Shown: piece after piece, positions 6,682-7,291 of the stretch
Numbering within the stretch: position 1 is the first letter of the stretch
Layout of the letters: each line of letters starts with the position of its first letter
The notes under the pieces: generated by a model
Database searches by the model: none
What the model saw: the letters and a program-made list of their open reading frames with translations, nothing else
Told to the model about the DNA's origin: nothing
NCBI GenBank assembly: GCA_020850025.1
Contig: JADZFI010000399.1
Location: forward strand, 1-7,291
Origin: Saprospiraceae bacterium
GTDB taxonomy: Bacteria; Bacteroidota; Bacteroidia; Chitinophagales; Saprospiraceae
DNA length: 7,291 bases
Direction: 5' to 3'
Translations under genes and position numbers: made by a program

Positions 6682-6966
6682 TCAGGCTGCAGCTGCGAAC
6701 ATTCGACCAGTGTTGGCCTGGATATTAGCCTGTGGGCCATTTACGGCAGAGGCAATTTGTTCCAGGGTATACTGGCGTTTCATTAGATCGTACACTTCCA
6801 ATGCCTGATCGCGGGTAATGGAAGGGAACTCATCCAGAAACTCATTCAAGGTAACACCGATGCGAAGGAAATCATAAAAAGTTTCCACGCGAATTCGTGT
6901 TCCGCTGAATACAGGTGCGCCATCTTGGATCTCAGGGTGTACGCTGATGGAGGAAAAAGGACTCAT
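6682..6966 (-). CDS. DUF433 domain protein, apparently solitary (antitoxin-like)
   Basis: The 94-residue product carries the DUF433 core at about residues 8-60: HPEIQDGAPVFSGTRIRVETFYDFLRIG followed by TLNEFLDEFPSITRDQALEVY, close to the family pattern of a PxxxxGxPvxxGTRixV segment and a helix-turn-helix-like region. DUF433 proteins are often found as the antitoxin-like partner upstream of a PIN-like DUF5615 gene, and their fold includes a winged or helix-turn-helix DNA-binding element (family knowledge). Here no partner follows: the stop TGA (6684-6682) is only 16 bp from the terminator and the convergent methyltransferase. After the core there is a 30-residue extension (YTLEQIASAV ...) ending in MFAAAA, an alanine-rich tail. 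ATG 6966 is the only start giving the whole core. A promoter candidate and inverted repeats lie upstream (6990-7100). A lone regulator or a remnant of a two-gene module are both possible. Confidence 0.85.
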   Translation of the reverse strand: MSPFSSISVHPEIQDGAPVFSGTRIRVETFYDFLRIGVTLNEFLDEFPSITRDQALEVYDLMKRQYTLEQIASAVNGPQANIQANTGRMFAAAA

Positions 6967-7050
6967 CCGACACTGCTGTTTTTATTGGCAATCACAGTAG
7001 TGATTACACAAGGGATTAGAGAATGTGTGGATTAAAACGATTTAGTGGTG
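6967..7050 (-). promoter_or_regulatory. Probable 5' leader of the DUF433 gene with alternative hairpins
   Basis: No coding frame is supported here. AATCAC (6990-6995) and GTGATT (7000-7005) form a perfect 6-bp stem with a 4-nt AGTA loop, centred about 30 bases before the start codon. CACTGCTG (6971-6978) can alternatively pair with CAGTAGTG (6995-7002) with a single G-T type mismatch, so the two structures compete. Either could be an operator for a DNA-binding protein or an RNA structure near the start codon; the sequence does not decide. Confidence 0.35.
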
Positions 7051-7080
7051 CGAAGTTAGACAATGTTAACAAGCCTCAAA
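7051..7080 (-). promoter_or_regulatory. Candidate Bacteroidota-type promoter for the DUF433 gene
   Basis: Reading the minus strand, TTTG (7080-7077) is followed after 18 bases by TAACTTCG (7058-7051). This is one mismatch from the Bacteroidota -33/-7 pair TTTG-N(17-23)-TAnnTTTG. It would place the transcription start at about 7045 and give a leader of about 80 nt. The -33 element lies in one arm of the palindrome 7074-7089, so a protein bound there would block it. Confidence 0.35.
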
Positions 7081-7100
7081 ATTTTGAGGTATTTTTTTTT
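7074..7100. repeat. Perfect 16-bp palindrome followed by a T run (terminator-like or operator)
   Basis: CCTCAAAATTTTGAGG (7074-7089) is perfectly self-complementary and is followed on the + strand by TA and nine T (7092-7100). This has the form of an intrinsic terminator for + strand transcripts, though no + strand gene is seen just before it. Read on the minus strand it is an A tract plus palindrome directly over the proposed -33 element of the DUF433 promoter, which fits an operator with an upstream A tract. Confidence 0.6.
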
Positions 7101-7152
7101 GAAAAATCATGGAATGACCGGATGCCTGTCCTGTGGAAACCCTGAGTATCAG

Positions 7153-7194
7153 TGTCCAATGTCCAACCGTCCACCGTCAATCATCCACCGTCTA
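7153..7194. repeat. Degenerate 7-bp tandem repeat, six units
   Basis: Six consecutive heptads can be read: TGTCCAA, TGTCCAA, CCGTCCA, CCGTCAA, TCATCCA, CCGTCTA, with a rough consensus (T/C)(G/C)(T/G)(C/T)C(A/C)A and units related to TGTCCAN / CCGTCCA. The last unit includes the stop codon of the minus-strand frame at the right edge. Short GTCCA-type heptad arrays are something I recall as common in intergenic regions of Bacteroidota genomes; their role is unknown. Confidence 0.6.
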
Positions 7195-7291
7195 TAGATG
7201 TTTAGTGCCGGTTTTCTCTTTCACCATGGCAGTAACCTGTTTGACCTCCTGTTCCTTGGATTTTGGATAAATCAACAAGGCGTCCGGGGTG
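7192..7291 (-). CDS. Partial reading frame, C-terminal 32 residues of an unidentified small protein
   Basis: The minus strand has an open frame entering from the right edge and ending at TAG (7194-7192). It reads TPDALLIYPKSKEQEVKQVTAM and then VKEKTGTKHL. The Lys/Glu-rich, helix-like composition suggests a true protein end. The stretch LLIYPKSKEQ recalls the N-terminal part of small Bacteroidota proteins such as DUF2683, which are antitoxin-like, but the match is only by eye and the piece is too short to assign. A second frame on the same strand stays open for 28 codons, so the reading is not certain. The gene start is outside the window. Confidence 0.4.
   Translation of the reverse strand, partial: TPDALLIYPKSKEQEVKQVTAMVKEKTGTKHL

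Noticed and set aside
6682..6966. A complete two-gene toxin-antitoxin operon
   Set aside because: Only the DUF433 gene is present; no PIN-like or other toxin frame is adjacent on the same strand within the window.
7043..7050. TAGTGGTG matching the tip of the 564-726 palindrome, suggesting a second fragment of the element
   Set aside because: Only 8 identical bases with a loosely similar continuation; this can occur by chance in a window of this size.

Overview
The window looks like a chromosomal segment of a member of the Bacteroidota, possibly Saprospiria or Chitinophagia. The evidence is a Bacteroidota-type LptD, a divergent Amidase_3 + SPOR-like amidase gene followed by an MCE/MlaD gene, a C-terminal domain resembling a type IX secretion sorting signal, and starts without obvious Shine-Dalgarno sequences. 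No rRNA, tRNA, CRISPR array or transposase gene was seen.

Layout. Positions 1-567 (+) hold the 3' end of a DUF1501 protein with a T9SS-like tail. Positions 564-726 form one long imperfect palindrome at the convergent junction with the next gene, touching both gene ends. Positions 729-3440 (-) encode LptD. After a 120-bp divergent intergenic region, the + strand carries an N-acetylmuramoyl-L-alanine amidase (3561-4919), an MlaD-family MCE protein (4965-6074) and a small SAM-dependent methyltransferase (6083-6628), closely spaced as in an operon. A strong bidirectional terminator hairpin (6628-6665) separates this run from a convergent, apparently solitary DUF433 gene (6682-6966, -). The leader and promoter region of that gene (6967-7100) contains two perfect inverted repeats and a Bacteroidota-type promoter candidate. 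The right edge has a degenerate 7-bp tandem repeat (7153-7194) overlapping the end of a partial minus-strand reading frame (7192-7291).

Functionally, the central part is an outer-envelope block: LptD inserts LPS into the outer membrane, the amidase cleaves peptidoglycan peptides from glycan, and the MCE protein is expected to carry lipid between the membranes. The methyltransferase has no obvious tie to these beyond transcription. I see no clear new multi-gene system. The most unusual items are the 163-nt palindrome at 564-726, a cysteine pair in LptD placed like an inter-domain disulfide, the regulatory structure upstream of the lone DUF433 gene with its alanine-rich tail, and the heptad repeat.
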